Shown one piece after another: positions 51,405 through 58,712 of a stretch of 64,000 nucleotides of DNA. A model generated the notes under the pieces. It was not told the origin of the DNA, did no database searches, and saw nothing but the letters and a program-made list of their open reading frames with translations. The stretch is taken from positions 84,345 through 148,344 of the forward strand of contig JANXTZ010000044.1 of assembly GCA_025352125.1 (NCBI GenBank). The letters are read 5' to 3'. Each line of letters starts with the position of its first letter. Positions within the stretch are counted from its first letter, which is position 1. The DNA comes from Deinococcales bacterium. GTDB lineage: Bacteria; Deinococcota; Deinococci; Deinococcales; JAAFIG01. Both the position numbers and the translations under genes were made by a program.

Positions 51405-52280
51405 ATGACCAAACTGGCTGTCGTTCAAATGTCCATGACCAGCAATCTGGAGCACAACGTCGAGAAAGCCATTTCAATGGTTCGTGATGCTGTGTCGCAG
51501 GGTGCGAATCTGGTCTTGCTGCCAGAGTTGTTCGAGAACTTGTACTGGTGTCAGGTGCAACGCGAACAGTATTTTAGCCTTGCCAACCCGCTCGAGTCGC
51601 ATCCGTTCATTCCAAAATTCCAGGCGCTCGCCAAAGAATTGAATGTGGTCTTGCCCATTTCATTTTTTGAACGTGCCAATCAGGCGCATTACAATTCGCT
51701 GGTGATGATCGATGCGGGCGGCGAATTGCTCGGGCTGTACCGTAAATCACACATTCCCGACGGTCCTGGCTACACCGAAAAATATTATTTCAATCCGGGC
51801 GATACGGGTTTCAAGTCGTTCCCAACAAACGCTGGAAATGTTGGCGCGGGCATTTGCTGGGATCAGTGGTATCCAGAATCGGCTCGAGCGATGGCGTTGC
51901 AAGGTGCAGAAATTTTGTTGTACCCGACCGCCATCGGCAGCGAACCCGAAAGTGCCGGCACGCCCGACACCAGGCACATGTGGCAACGTGTGATGATCGG
52001 TCATGCGGTGGCGAACTTATGCTATTTGGGCGCAGCAAACCGCGTCGGCACGGAAACCATTGAAGGAAACGATCAACGTTATTACGGCTCGAGTTTTATT
52101 TGCGATTACACGGGCGAGAAACTTGCCGAGGCTGACGACAGCGAACAGACAGTTCTGATTGCCAACCTAAACCTCGAGAAAGCCAAAAATTTTAGGGCTG
52201 GTTTCGGGTTTTTCAGGGATCGCCGTCCAGAGTTGTACCAGAGTTTGCTGACCCTTGATGGCAAAACCCGAAGGATGTAA
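51405..52280 (+). CDS. aguB: Carbon-nitrogen hydrolase, probable N-carbamoylputrescine amidase
   Basis: A 291-aa nitrilase-superfamily enzyme with the E-K-C triad: E in LVLLPELFE, K in LYRKSHIPDGPGY and C in GAGICWDQWYPE. YRKSHIPDGPGYTEKYYF and GSEPESAGTPDTRHMWQRVM are characteristic of N-carbamoylputrescine amidase, which releases putrescine, CO2 and ammonia in the agmatine pathway. No agmatine deiminase is in the window. TTGGGGAGCAAAC supplies a ribosome site before ATG; a terminator follows. Confidence 0.85.
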   Translation: MTKLAVVQMSMTSNLEHNVEKAISMVRDAVSQGANLVLLPELFENLYWCQVQREQYFSLANPLESHPFIPKFQALAKELNVVLPISFFERANQAHYNSLVMIDAGGELLGLYRKSHIPDGPGYTEKYYFNPGDTGFKSFPTNAGNVGAGICWDQWYPESARAMALQGAEILLYPTAIGSEPESAGTPDTRHMWQRVMIGHAVANLCYLGAANRVGTETIEGNDQRYYGSSFICDYTGEKLAEADDSEQTVLIANLNLEKAKNFRAGFGFFRDRRPELYQSLLTLDGKTRRM

Positions 52281-52322
52281 AAAAGAATCTCGAGCTTTTG
52301 GGTTGCTCGAGATTCTTTTTTA
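52281..52322 (+). terminator. Terminator of aguB, possibly bidirectional
   Basis: AAAAGAATCTCGAGC pairs with GCTCGAGATTCTTTT; T-runs occur on both sides, so it can also end the convergent roadblock operon. CTCGAG sits on both arms. Confidence 0.9.
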
Positions 52323-52336
52323 TGTGCCAATCGCTT

Positions 52337-52696
52337 TTAAGCCTTTGCCGCCTCTTCGAGACGCGGCAGGTATTTTTTGAGCTGAAACCGCACCCGTCCA
52401 AGGTTCTGGCTCGAGTCGAGCGTTGCCAGCAGACTGGTTTCACCGATGGGGGAGAGCAGCACCGGACCCTCTTCAAATTCGACCATGACCTGATTCACGT
52501 CGCCCTTGCCAAAAAATTCGGACAGGGCTTGGCTGGCGGCAAAACTCGAGGTGGCAACCCCACCCAGAAAGTCTAGGTCGATGTCGTAACCTTCGGCGGT
52601 GGCGCTTTCGATCACGAAACCGTCGTGTCCGACCAGGGCGGCACTGGTCAGTCCTTTGATTTGCACGATTTCCTCGAGCAGTGTTCTTAAATCCAT
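52337..52696 (-). CDS. Roadblock/LC7-domain protein 1
   Basis: A 119-aa roadblock/LC7 protein: LRTLLEEIVQIKGLTSAALVGHDGFVIES, then ASQALSEFFGKGDVNQVMVEFEEGPVLLSPI and LLATLDSSQNLGRVRFQLKKYL. In bacteria such proteins (MglB, for example) regulate small Ras-like GTPases in polarity and motility. ATG 52696 has AGAGGTG upstream. It is the last of three related genes; no MglA-like GTPase is in the window. Confidence 0.85.
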   Translation of the reverse strand: MDLRTLLEEIVQIKGLTSAALVGHDGFVIESATAEGYDIDLDFLGGVATSSFAASQALSEFFGKGDVNQVMVEFEEGPVLLSPIGETSLLATLDSSQNLGRVRFQLKKYLPRLEEAAKA

Positions 52697-52720
52697 GATT
52701 GTCACCTCTGTTATGACGGT

Positions 52721-53071
52721 TTACTCGAGGTCTTGCACGAGTTGTAATGCCAGGCGTGCCATTTCGATTTGTAAATTGCGCAGGTCAGCGCCGCGCTGGG
52801 CGGCGACGGTTAAGGAATGTTTGCTGCCGACCCGAATCGAGATGACCTCGAAGGCGTCGGTGGTGAAGGCGATTCTGAACAATTGACCAAGGCGCAGTTG
52901 ATGGCTGGCGTTGGCGGTCACCCGCACCAAGCTGGCAGTTTCGGCGGCAAGCCCTGCGGGTGAGACCACCGCGCCGCCAACGCTTTCAATCTCAAGTCCG
53001 GCGTCAGAAACCAGGGTTGCGGTCACGACGTTTGGCATTGAAGCCAAAGATGTCAGCCATTTGATTGCCAT
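52721..53071 (-). CDS. Roadblock-like protein 2
   Basis: A 116-aa protein with a weaker roadblock pattern: LTSLASMPNVVTATLVSDAGLEIES, then AAETASLVRVTANASHQLRLGQLFRIAFTTD and VISIRVGSKHSLTVAAQRGADL. Order and strand pattern agree with the LC7 fold. The start overlaps the stop of protein 3 by one base (TGATG), and protein 1 follows after 24 nt, so the three are co-translated and may form mixed dimers. Confidence 0.7.
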   Translation of the reverse strand: MAIKWLTSLASMPNVVTATLVSDAGLEIESVGGAVVSPAGLAAETASLVRVTANASHQLRLGQLFRIAFTTDAFEVISIRVGSKHSLTVAAQRGADLRNLQIEMARLALQLVQDLE

Positions 53072-53559
53072 CAGCTCAGCACCTCGCGGAGCGATTTCAG
53101 TGCCAGGTCACCCATCAAACGCGCTTTGCCAATGTTGCCGTTAGGCTCGAGGGTCAGGGTCAAGAAAAAATCCGTGGTGATTTGCACGGTGTAACCGATC
53201 AGTTTTTGGCTGATGATCAGGACTTCACTGACGTTGCCAGCGTCCAAACTGCCTTGGTAGGCGATGCTGGCGTTGCGCAAAAGATTTGAGTGTTCTGCCA
53301 CAATGCTCGAGAGGTCAAGTTTGGATTCATTTGAGAATTGTTCGACCAATAAGCCATCCATACCGCCAATGGCGGCAGCGATTGCGCCATCGACGCTCAA
53401 AACCAGATTTGAAAGTATGTTGTCGAGTTCCACTGAGTTGCAGTCTAACCGAATTTTTACCATTGCCATGTGCGTTTGCGCCTGCCATAAAATTTGATCT
53501 TCGGTCCAGCTCGAGTGCAATGCTGCGCACTCAAGCGGGTTGTCTGAGAAGTCTCTCAT
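53071..53559 (-). CDS. Roadblock-like protein 3
   Basis: A 162-aa protein. Residues 45 onward resemble the LC7 fold: LDNILSNLVLSVDGAIAAAIGGMDGLLVEQF, then LLRNASIAYQGSLDAGNVSEVLIIS and YTVQITTDFFLTLTLEPNGNIGKAR. The N-terminal 30 aa are additional. ATG 53559 (MRDFSDNP) is the likely start. It is the first gene of the three-gene roadblock operon. Confidence 0.7.
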   Translation of the reverse strand: MRDFSDNPLECAALHSSWTEDQILWQAQTHMAMVKIRLDCNSVELDNILSNLVLSVDGAIAAAIGGMDGLLVEQFSNESKLDLSSIVAEHSNLLRNASIAYQGSLDAGNVSEVLIISQKLIGYTVQITTDFFLTLTLEPNGNIGKARLMGDLALKSLREVLS

Positions 53560-53575
53560 TGAGTTCTGTATAATT

Positions 53576-53672
53576 CGAGGGTAGCAACAAGCGATCAAGT
53601 CATGCCTCGCTTTCGGTGTAAGCCGCGAGTCTCGTTTGCTAACGGCACCGGGTTTTGCCGTTTTGTTTTTTT
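53576..53672 (+). ncRNA. Candidate small RNA or leader upstream of the PfkB-type gene
   Basis: TATAAT (53569-53574) on the plus strand is followed by about 65 nt with paired segments (CTCGC/GCGAG) and then a good intrinsic terminator at 53641-53672, all before the kinase gene. This could be a short RNA or an attenuator-type leader. No known riboswitch consensus was recognised. Confidence 0.35.
53641..53672 (+). terminator. Intrinsic terminator upstream of the PfkB-type gene
   Basis: AACGGCA (53641-53647) pairs with TGCCGTT (53656-53662), followed by TTGTTTTTTTG. No plus-strand gene ends nearby, so it must end a non-coding transcript or act as an attenuator. Confidence 0.7.
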
Positions 53673-53778
53673 GACCTATGCCTTGTACTAGATTTCACGT
53701 ATGATGTTCGCAGTTCAAATCTGAAGTTTTCCCCACTCACGTTTTTTTGTCATGTCCCAGATTAAGGAGTAACCAGCA

Positions 53779-54963
53779 GTGAAGCTTTTCGTCATCGGCG
53801 ACGTTACCGTTGACCACCTCTACTTCCTCGAGCGCATTCCACGTGCTGGCGAGGAAGCCATGCCTATTCGCAGTACGTTGATTCCAGGCGGGGCAGGCGG
53901 CAGCCTTGCGTACTATGCAGCCCAACTTGGACATCAGGTCATGCTTGGTGCTCGGGTTGGCAATGACCCATTCCAAGAGGTTGCCTTGAGCAAGTTAAAA
54001 GCGGTCGGCGTGGACTTGAGCGCCATTCAAAAAGACGAGAACACCCTGACCAGCACCATCACGATCATGGTCACGCCCGACGCCGAACGCAGCATGATCA
54101 GCGCGGGCGGGGCAAACCGCAACCTCGATGCCGCCGAACTGCCCAAAAAAACCATCGAAGACAGCGACGCCATGATCCTGAGTGCCTACGCCCTGGTCAG
54201 CGGAATGCAGCGCGAGTACACGGTCAGAGCCATGCAGATCGCGCAAAAACAAAAAATTCCAATCTTTATAGACCTTGGTACGGGTGCGGTCAACACCGCC
54301 GGAACCAAGCTGCTCGAGATTGTCAAAGGTGCCGATTACCTTTTGATGAACCAACTCGAGTTGGCACGCATCACTGGGCACACCAGCATTTCCGACGCGC
54401 TCGAAGGATTGCACGCCCAGGGCGTGCACAATGTTGTGGTCAAGGTCGGTTCGATGGGCGCAATCGTCTGGACGCCCGAAGATTCGGAATTGATCGAGGG
54501 TTACGAAATCGACGGGGTTGCCGACAGCACCGGCGCTGGAGACGGTTTTACCGCCGCCTTCGCCCATGCGATCTTGCAAGGGTACGACATGAAACGTGCC
54601 GCCCAGTACGCCAACGTGGTCGGGGCGCTGGTCGCCACGCACATTGGTGCTCAGAGTGCCAAGATCAGTCACCTGGATATCCTCGAGCGGGTCGAAGAAC
54701 GCTACGGGAAACAATCTTCGATCATCCAAAAATCTGTGGACAGTCCAAAACCAGCAAAAACCTCGAGCAAACTGGTTCCATCCGAGCCAGTCAAGCCCCA
54801 GCCAGTTAAACCTGAGCCAGTTAAACCCGAGCCAGTCAAACCTCAAGTCACGCCCGAACCGCTCTTGATTGAATCTCCAGCTTTGAGCAAATCAGAAGTG
54901 GTCAAAGAAGTCCCAGCCAAAGAAGCACCAGCCAAGAAAACCCGCGTCAAAGCAAAAGTCTAA
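53779..54963 (+). CDS. PfkB-family carbohydrate kinase with a KPxP-repeat tail
   Basis: A 394-aa ribokinase-fold kinase. FVIGDVTVDHLYFLERIPRAGE begins it; GGAGGSLAYYAAQLG is the sugar site (the PfkB first signature) and DGVADSTGAGDGFTAAFAHA the catalytic second signature with the GAGD base. After residue 310 comes an extension of about 80 aa with near-perfect repeats of VKPEP/VKPQP, then KEVPAKEAPAKKTRVKAKV, Lys/Ala/Pro rich. The sugar substrate is unknown. GTG 53779 has AAGGAG upstream. Confidence 0.88.
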   Translation: MKLFVIGDVTVDHLYFLERIPRAGEEAMPIRSTLIPGGAGGSLAYYAAQLGHQVMLGARVGNDPFQEVALSKLKAVGVDLSAIQKDENTLTSTITIMVTPDAERSMISAGGANRNLDAAELPKKTIEDSDAMILSAYALVSGMQREYTVRAMQIAQKQKIPIFIDLGTGAVNTAGTKLLEIVKGADYLLMNQLELARITGHTSISDALEGLHAQGVHNVVVKVGSMGAIVWTPEDSELIEGYEIDGVADSTGAGDGFTAAFAHAILQGYDMKRAAQYANVVGALVATHIGAQSAKISHLDILERVEERYGKQSSIIQKSVDSPKPAKTSSKLVPSEPVKPQPVKPEPVKPEPVKPQVTPEPLLIESPALSKSEVVKEVPAKEAPAKKTRVKAKV

Positions 54964-54971
54964 ACAATAAC

Positions 54972-55011
54972 AACACCTCGAGCCTCAGTCATAACCGAGG
55001 CTCGAGGTGTT
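54972..55011. terminator. Bidirectional terminator between the kinase and rhodopsin operons
   Basis: AACACCTCGAGCCTC pairs with GAGGCTCGAGGTGTT, a 15-bp stem with CTCGAG on each arm. It lies between the convergent kinase gene and the small gene after the rhodopsin. Confidence 0.85.
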
Positions 55012-55017
55012 TAAGTT

Positions 55018-55254
55018 TTATGATTTCGGGATTTCAGATGTTTTGGGCTGAGCGGTGGCGAGCGTGTACAAGTATCCCACAACCAGCAGCATTTCGAGCG
55101 CATACACGGCGCGTAAGGTCAGCAGGCGCGGACTTGCGCCCAAGCCGCCAACAGAGTCCAGAGCCAGTGTTCCAAGCACCAGCGCCATCAAAATCCAACC
55201 AGCCGCTTCTTGCCGTCTGAGAACAAACTGCTTGACTTGCGTCAATTCAATCAC
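55018..55254 (-). CDS. Small two-helix membrane protein coupled to the rhodopsin
   Basis: A 78-aa protein with two predicted membrane helices (AAGWILMALVLGTLALDSV; LTLRAVYALEMLLVVGYLYTL) and a basic N-terminus (VKQFVLRRQE). GTG 55254 overlaps the rhodopsin stop (GTGATTGA), giving translational coupling. I recognise no family. It could be a subunit, chaperone or regulator of the pump, but only gene order supports that. The frame is open further upstream, within the rhodopsin gene. Confidence 0.55.
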   Translation of the reverse strand: MIELTQVKQFVLRRQEAAGWILMALVLGTLALDSVGGLGASPRLLTLRAVYALEMLLVVGYLYTLATAQPKTSEIPKS

Positions 55255-56083
55255 CCGCCAATGCTGGGGAAAGCGCTTTGTCGGCGGCGGTTTTCTCGAG
55301 CGCAATGAAGTAAATCAACACGCCAAAACCGGCTTTGGCGATGATGTCTGCCAGACTGTAACCGACTTGAAGTCCAACCACGCCACTGGCGCTCAGACCA
55401 CCGAACACGGCGGGCAAGAGGTAGGCGAGCGGGTAAAAGCCCCAGGAAAAAATCAGCAACAAGCGCAAGTTGCGAACCAACACTTTGACGTACTCGGGCT
55501 GACGCTCGAGCGAGTTGCTCAGTTCGCTCCAGAGCACAAACAGAATGTAAACAAAAGGAATGGTGCTGATCGTTCCCCAGATCAGACGCGTGGTGTTGTC
55601 GCTCGAGATTTCTCCTGGGTATCCGGTGGCGATCATGACCATGGCGGCGACCACCAGACGACCAATCAAGCCAGCCGAGATGTTGCGTGCCAATGCCAGC
55701 ACCGAGACTGCCTCGACCAACAAGAGTGGCACGGTCAAAATCCAGTCGGCGTAGCGGTAGGCATCATTGAACGGAACGCCTGTGGGGTTGTACGCGCCGT
55801 TGGTGAGGGCATAAGCCTCGTTCCAGGAGTTAAAGATTCGCACGTAATGGTAGCAGGCAACCGCCACCACCAGCGCCGTGACCAACATTGCAGGTCGGTA
55901 TTTTTCGGCGAGCGACTGACGCCCCAGCACGAAAAAAATAAAAGATGCACCCATTGTGGCAATGGTGATTGAAAAAAGCTGATAGACCAAGCCAAACTGT
56001 CCCGAAGTCAGTTCAACACCTGCCGCAAATGAATTGGAGCCGAATAAAACAAATATACTGAACAACATCAACCACTTTTTCAT
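55247..56083 (-). CDS. Xanthorhodopsin-like light-driven proton pump
   Basis: A 278-aa seven-helix microbial rhodopsin with an N-terminal signal-like segment (LFSIFVLFGSNSFA). Proton acceptor D113, T117 and donor E124 form the DTE motif (DWILTVPLLLVE), H79 pairs with the acceptor (ACYHYVRIF), and K250 binds retinal (ADIIAKAGFG). L121 occupies the green-tuning position. GYPGEIS and G170 in LIWGTIS match the xanthorhodopsin branch, where this glycine opens the carotenoid-binding fenestration. ATG 56083 has GGAGG upstream. It exports protons with green light. Confidence 0.95.
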   Translation of the reverse strand: MKKWLMLFSIFVLFGSNSFAAGVELTSGQFGLVYQLFSITIATMGASFIFFVLGRQSLAEKYRPAMLVTALVVAVACYHYVRIFNSWNEAYALTNGAYNPTGVPFNDAYRYADWILTVPLLLVEAVSVLALARNISAGLIGRLVVAAMVMIATGYPGEISSDNTTRLIWGTISTIPFVYILFVLWSELSNSLERQPEYVKVLVRNLRLLLIFSWGFYPLAYLLPAVFGGLSASGVVGLQVGYSLADIIAKAGFGVLIYFIALEKTAADKALSPALAGD

Positions 56084-56179
56084 AATGATCCTCCGTGTTG
56101 CTACAAAAAATAGAAGAGGTTCAAGCATTCCAAAAAAGCCCGAGCGACGAAAAATCATTTTTGCAGCCAACTTCCAAAG

Positions 56180-56208
56180 TTTATACAACTCAACCTTATA
56201 CATGTGAA
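56180..56208 (-). promoter_or_regulatory. Probable rhodopsin promoter
   Basis: Minus strand TTCACA (56203-56208), 17-bp spacer, TATAAA (56180-56185). It leaves a leader of about 90 nt before ATG 56083. Confidence 0.5.
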
Positions 56209-56235
56209 GTCTGTTACACACTCTAATTTCTGATT

Positions 56236-56276
56236 TCACTGCAATTGAATGGTAGCTCGAGATTCAATTGCAGTGA
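56236..56276. repeat. Inverted repeat upstream of the rhodopsin
   Basis: TCACTGCAATTGAAT (56236-56250) and its exact complement ATTCAATTGCAGTGA (56262-56276) around an 11-nt loop containing CTCGAG. There is no T-run, so a terminator is not certain; an operator or RNA structure is possible. Confidence 0.65.
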
Positions 56277-56322
56277 TTTAATTTGTCTAACCTTTGAACA
56301 ATAAGTTTACTGCACGGCTTCC

Positions 56323-56354
56323 AACACCAACGCTCGAATTCGAGCGTTGGTGTT
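56323..56354. repeat. 32-bp perfect palindrome
   Basis: A perfect palindrome from AACACCAACGCTCGAA to its mirror complement, centred on the EcoRI-like AATT. It is 72 nt past the stop of the aminotransferase gene. TTTT follows only on the plus strand. It may be a transcription terminator. Confidence 0.7.
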
Positions 56355-56425
56355 TTCTGATTGACCAAGCCCGATTTAGCGCAACGTCACCTGGAGAATC
56401 CATTGCCAATTATTTCAAAAACTTG

Positions 56426-57634
56426 TTAATCCAGCACCGCTCGAGCCAGACGTTTGACGCCCTCCTCGATTTGCTCTGTGCTGGGCGTGGCAAAAGAAAG
56501 GCGCAAGTAATTGTGCTTGATGTCTCCAGGAAAAAACGGCACGCCAGGCACGTAAATCACGCCGTTGTCCACCGCTTTTTGCACCATGCTCATGGTGTCC
56601 ACGCCCGCCGCCATTTTCGCCCACAAGAACATGCCGCCGTCGGGTTTGTTGAACTCGAGCATTCCTGCCGGAAAATGTGCTTCGAGTGCCGCGATCATGG
56701 CGTGACCCTTCGCGCCGTAGGTGCTGCGAATTTTTGGCAGTTGTGCCTGCAATCGTCCAGTCTCGAGGTAACGCGCCGCGACGTGCTGCGCAAAGGTGCT
56801 GGTGTGCAAATCGGCGGCTTGTTTGGCAATGGTCACGGGTTGCACCAGTCCTTCGGGCAGCAGCATCCAACCCAGCCGCAAACCTGGCGCGACAAATTTA
56901 GAGAGTGTCGAAAAATAACAAACCCACTCGCTCGAGCCGTCCACAACACTGGTCAAGCCCACCAATGGCGGCAAGGTTTCGCCGCTAAAACGCAGTTCGC
57001 TGTACGGATCGTCCTCAATGACAAGCACTTGGTACTTGACCGCCAACTCGAGCAACTTCTTGCGCCGCTCGAGTGACAGTGTTGCGCCGCTCGGGTTGCC
57101 GAAGGTTGCCACCGTGTAAATAAATTTGGCACGGCGACCCTCGGCTTGCAGTGCCTGTAATTGCTGCTCGAGGTCATCGGGATTTAAGCCATCCGCATCA
57201 ATTTCGATGCCGCGCAATTCGGCTTGGTAGATTTCAAAAACCTGCACCGCCGCCAAATACGCGGGACGTTCGACCAGCACCACATCGCCAGGGTCAACCA
57301 GAATTTTGGCAATCACATCGATGGCTTGCTGCGAACCTGTGGTGACAATCAGGTTTTCGGCTGACAGTCCAGGCGCACCTCGAGACGCCATGATGTCAAT
57401 CAGATGGTTTTTGAGCACATCGTAACCATCCGTTGGACCGTATTGCAGGGTCGCCTGCGGATTTTGCTCGAACGCATCAATCGCAGCCTGACGAATGCCC
57501 TCGACATCAAACAATTCTGGGGCGGGCAAACCACCCGCGAACGAGATAATGTCCTTGCGCACCGCCACTTTCAAAACTTCACGCACGAACGAGGGCTTGA
57601 CACCAGACATCCTGCTTGCAAGTGGATAAGACAT
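56426..57634 (-). CDS. PLP-dependent aminotransferase, LysN-like (MocR/AAT class I)
   Basis: A 402-aa fold-type I aminotransferase: ISFAGGLPAPELF at the N-terminus, YGPTDGYDVLKNHL, GSQQAIDVIAKIL, the PLP lysine in YFSTLSKFVAPGLRLGW, and the terminal domain ending NYLRLSFATPS. It resembles LysN/2-aminoadipate aminotransferase of Thermus and related kynurenine/AAA transaminases with broad specificity. Other lysine-pathway genes are absent from the window, so the substrate stays open. Confidence 0.88.
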   Translation of the reverse strand: MSYPLASRMSGVKPSFVREVLKVAVRKDIISFAGGLPAPELFDVEGIRQAAIDAFEQNPQATLQYGPTDGYDVLKNHLIDIMASRGAPGLSAENLIVTTGSQQAIDVIAKILVDPGDVVLVERPAYLAAVQVFEIYQAELRGIEIDADGLNPDDLEQQLQALQAEGRRAKFIYTVATFGNPSGATLSLERRKKLLELAVKYQVLVIEDDPYSELRFSGETLPPLVGLTSVVDGSSEWVCYFSTLSKFVAPGLRLGWMLLPEGLVQPVTIAKQAADLHTSTFAQHVAARYLETGRLQAQLPKIRSTYGAKGHAMIAALEAHFPAGMLEFNKPDGGMFLWAKMAAGVDTMSMVQKAVDNGVIYVPGVPFFPGDIKHNYLRLSFATPSTEQIEEGVKRLARAVLD

Positions 57635-57797
57635 GGCTTGATTCTACGATGTTTGAAAGCGATTCGTAAAACCCAAAGGCAAGGTTGGTCTTGAAATCTC
57701 GAGCCTGAGGATTTTTGAGATTTTGCCTCAAGGCTTTTGGCTTTTCGCTGTCTGCGCCTGACCAAGCTTCTCGAGCTTTAAAGGCTAAAATGCCAGC

Positions 57798-58709
57798 ATG
57801 AAGTTTTGGCTGCGATTCTTGATTTTGCTCGTCATGTTTTATGTGGGAACGAACGCCTTGGCGCAACTCTCTTACCCGCCAGCTCAATTTGCCAGCGCAT
57901 TCAGTGCCAAACTGAATGGCTCGGGTTTTAAACTTGGCAGTGCCAGCATCAAACTCGAGGTGTCCAACGGCTTGGTATCTGGACTTTCTTACACTGGTTC
58001 TAGAGACGATGTGAAAACGGTTGCTCGAGTCTTGGCAAGTGCGCTCGAGCAGCCAGAAAGTGCGCCCAACATTGAAGCCAGCTTGCGAGGTAGCGCCAGT
58101 CGTTTTCGTGATGTTGGTACGATCAAACCAAGTTTTTCTCAAGAAACAGTGCTCGAGTTGCGTTGGGCAAAAACGTTTGTTTTTCAATTGAACTTGAAAC
58201 GGTTTTCCGGTTTTGGACCAGACCGCCATGTGATGGGAAAAACAGGCGTGATGATTCGAGAATTCAGCGATTTTGAATGTCCATTTTGCAAGCAATTGAT
58301 GCTGCAAACCATGCCGAATTTAAGGTCAAAATTTATTCAAATGGGTCTGGCAAGATTTGCTTTTCATCACCTGCCCCTGACCGGCATTCACCCCAAAGCG
58401 CTTGAGGCTGGGATTGCCGCCGAATGTGCGGGGGCGCAAGGCAAATTTTTTGCCTATCACGATTTGTTGTTTGCCCTGGGACTAGACGATTTTCAAAATC
58501 TGGCACGAACCACCCAACTCAACGTTGGCGTTTTCAACCAATGCCTGAAATCAGTCTCGAGCAAACAGGCGGTGCTCAAAGAAGCCAGCTACGCCGCCGC
58601 ATTGCAAATCAATGCCACGCCCACCGTGTTTGTTGGACCATTCAAACTTGCCAACGCGAATGACTTAAACGCCTATGCCAGATATTTGCAGATGGCAAAA
58701 GGTTTGTAA
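57798..58709 (+). CDS. DsbA-like thioredoxin-fold protein
   Basis: A 303-aa exported protein: signal peptide (LILLVMFYVGTNALAQ), an N-terminal domain of about 110 aa of unknown fold, then a DsbA-family domain with active site FSDFECPFCKQL (CPFC), the helical insertion HLPLTGIHPKALEAGIAAECA and the cis-Pro loop INATPTVFVGP. It is predicted to catalyse disulfide formation or exchange outside the cytoplasm. It is convergent with the GGDEF gene, 3 nt apart. Confidence 0.87.
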   Translation: MKFWLRFLILLVMFYVGTNALAQLSYPPAQFASAFSAKLNGSGFKLGSASIKLEVSNGLVSGLSYTGSRDDVKTVARVLASALEQPESAPNIEASLRGSASRFRDVGTIKPSFSQETVLELRWAKTFVFQLNLKRFSGFGPDRHVMGKTGVMIREFSDFECPFCKQLMLQTMPNLRSKFIQMGLARFAFHHLPLTGIHPKALEAGIAAECAGAQGKFFAYHDLLFALGLDDFQNLARTTQLNVGVFNQCLKSVSSKQAVLKEASYAAALQINATPTVFVGPFKLANANDLNAYARYLQMAKGL

Positions 58710-58712
58710 TCA

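Noticed and set aside
54965..55015. GAGGCTCGAGGTGTT hairpin as an operator of the rhodopsin operon
   Set aside because: It is at the 3' ends of two convergent transcripts, so a shared terminator explains it.
55255..55305. Upstream extension of the small rhodopsin-linked frame
   Set aside because: It lies within the rhodopsin coding sequence and has no start signal; GTG 55254 overlapping the rhodopsin stop is more likely.
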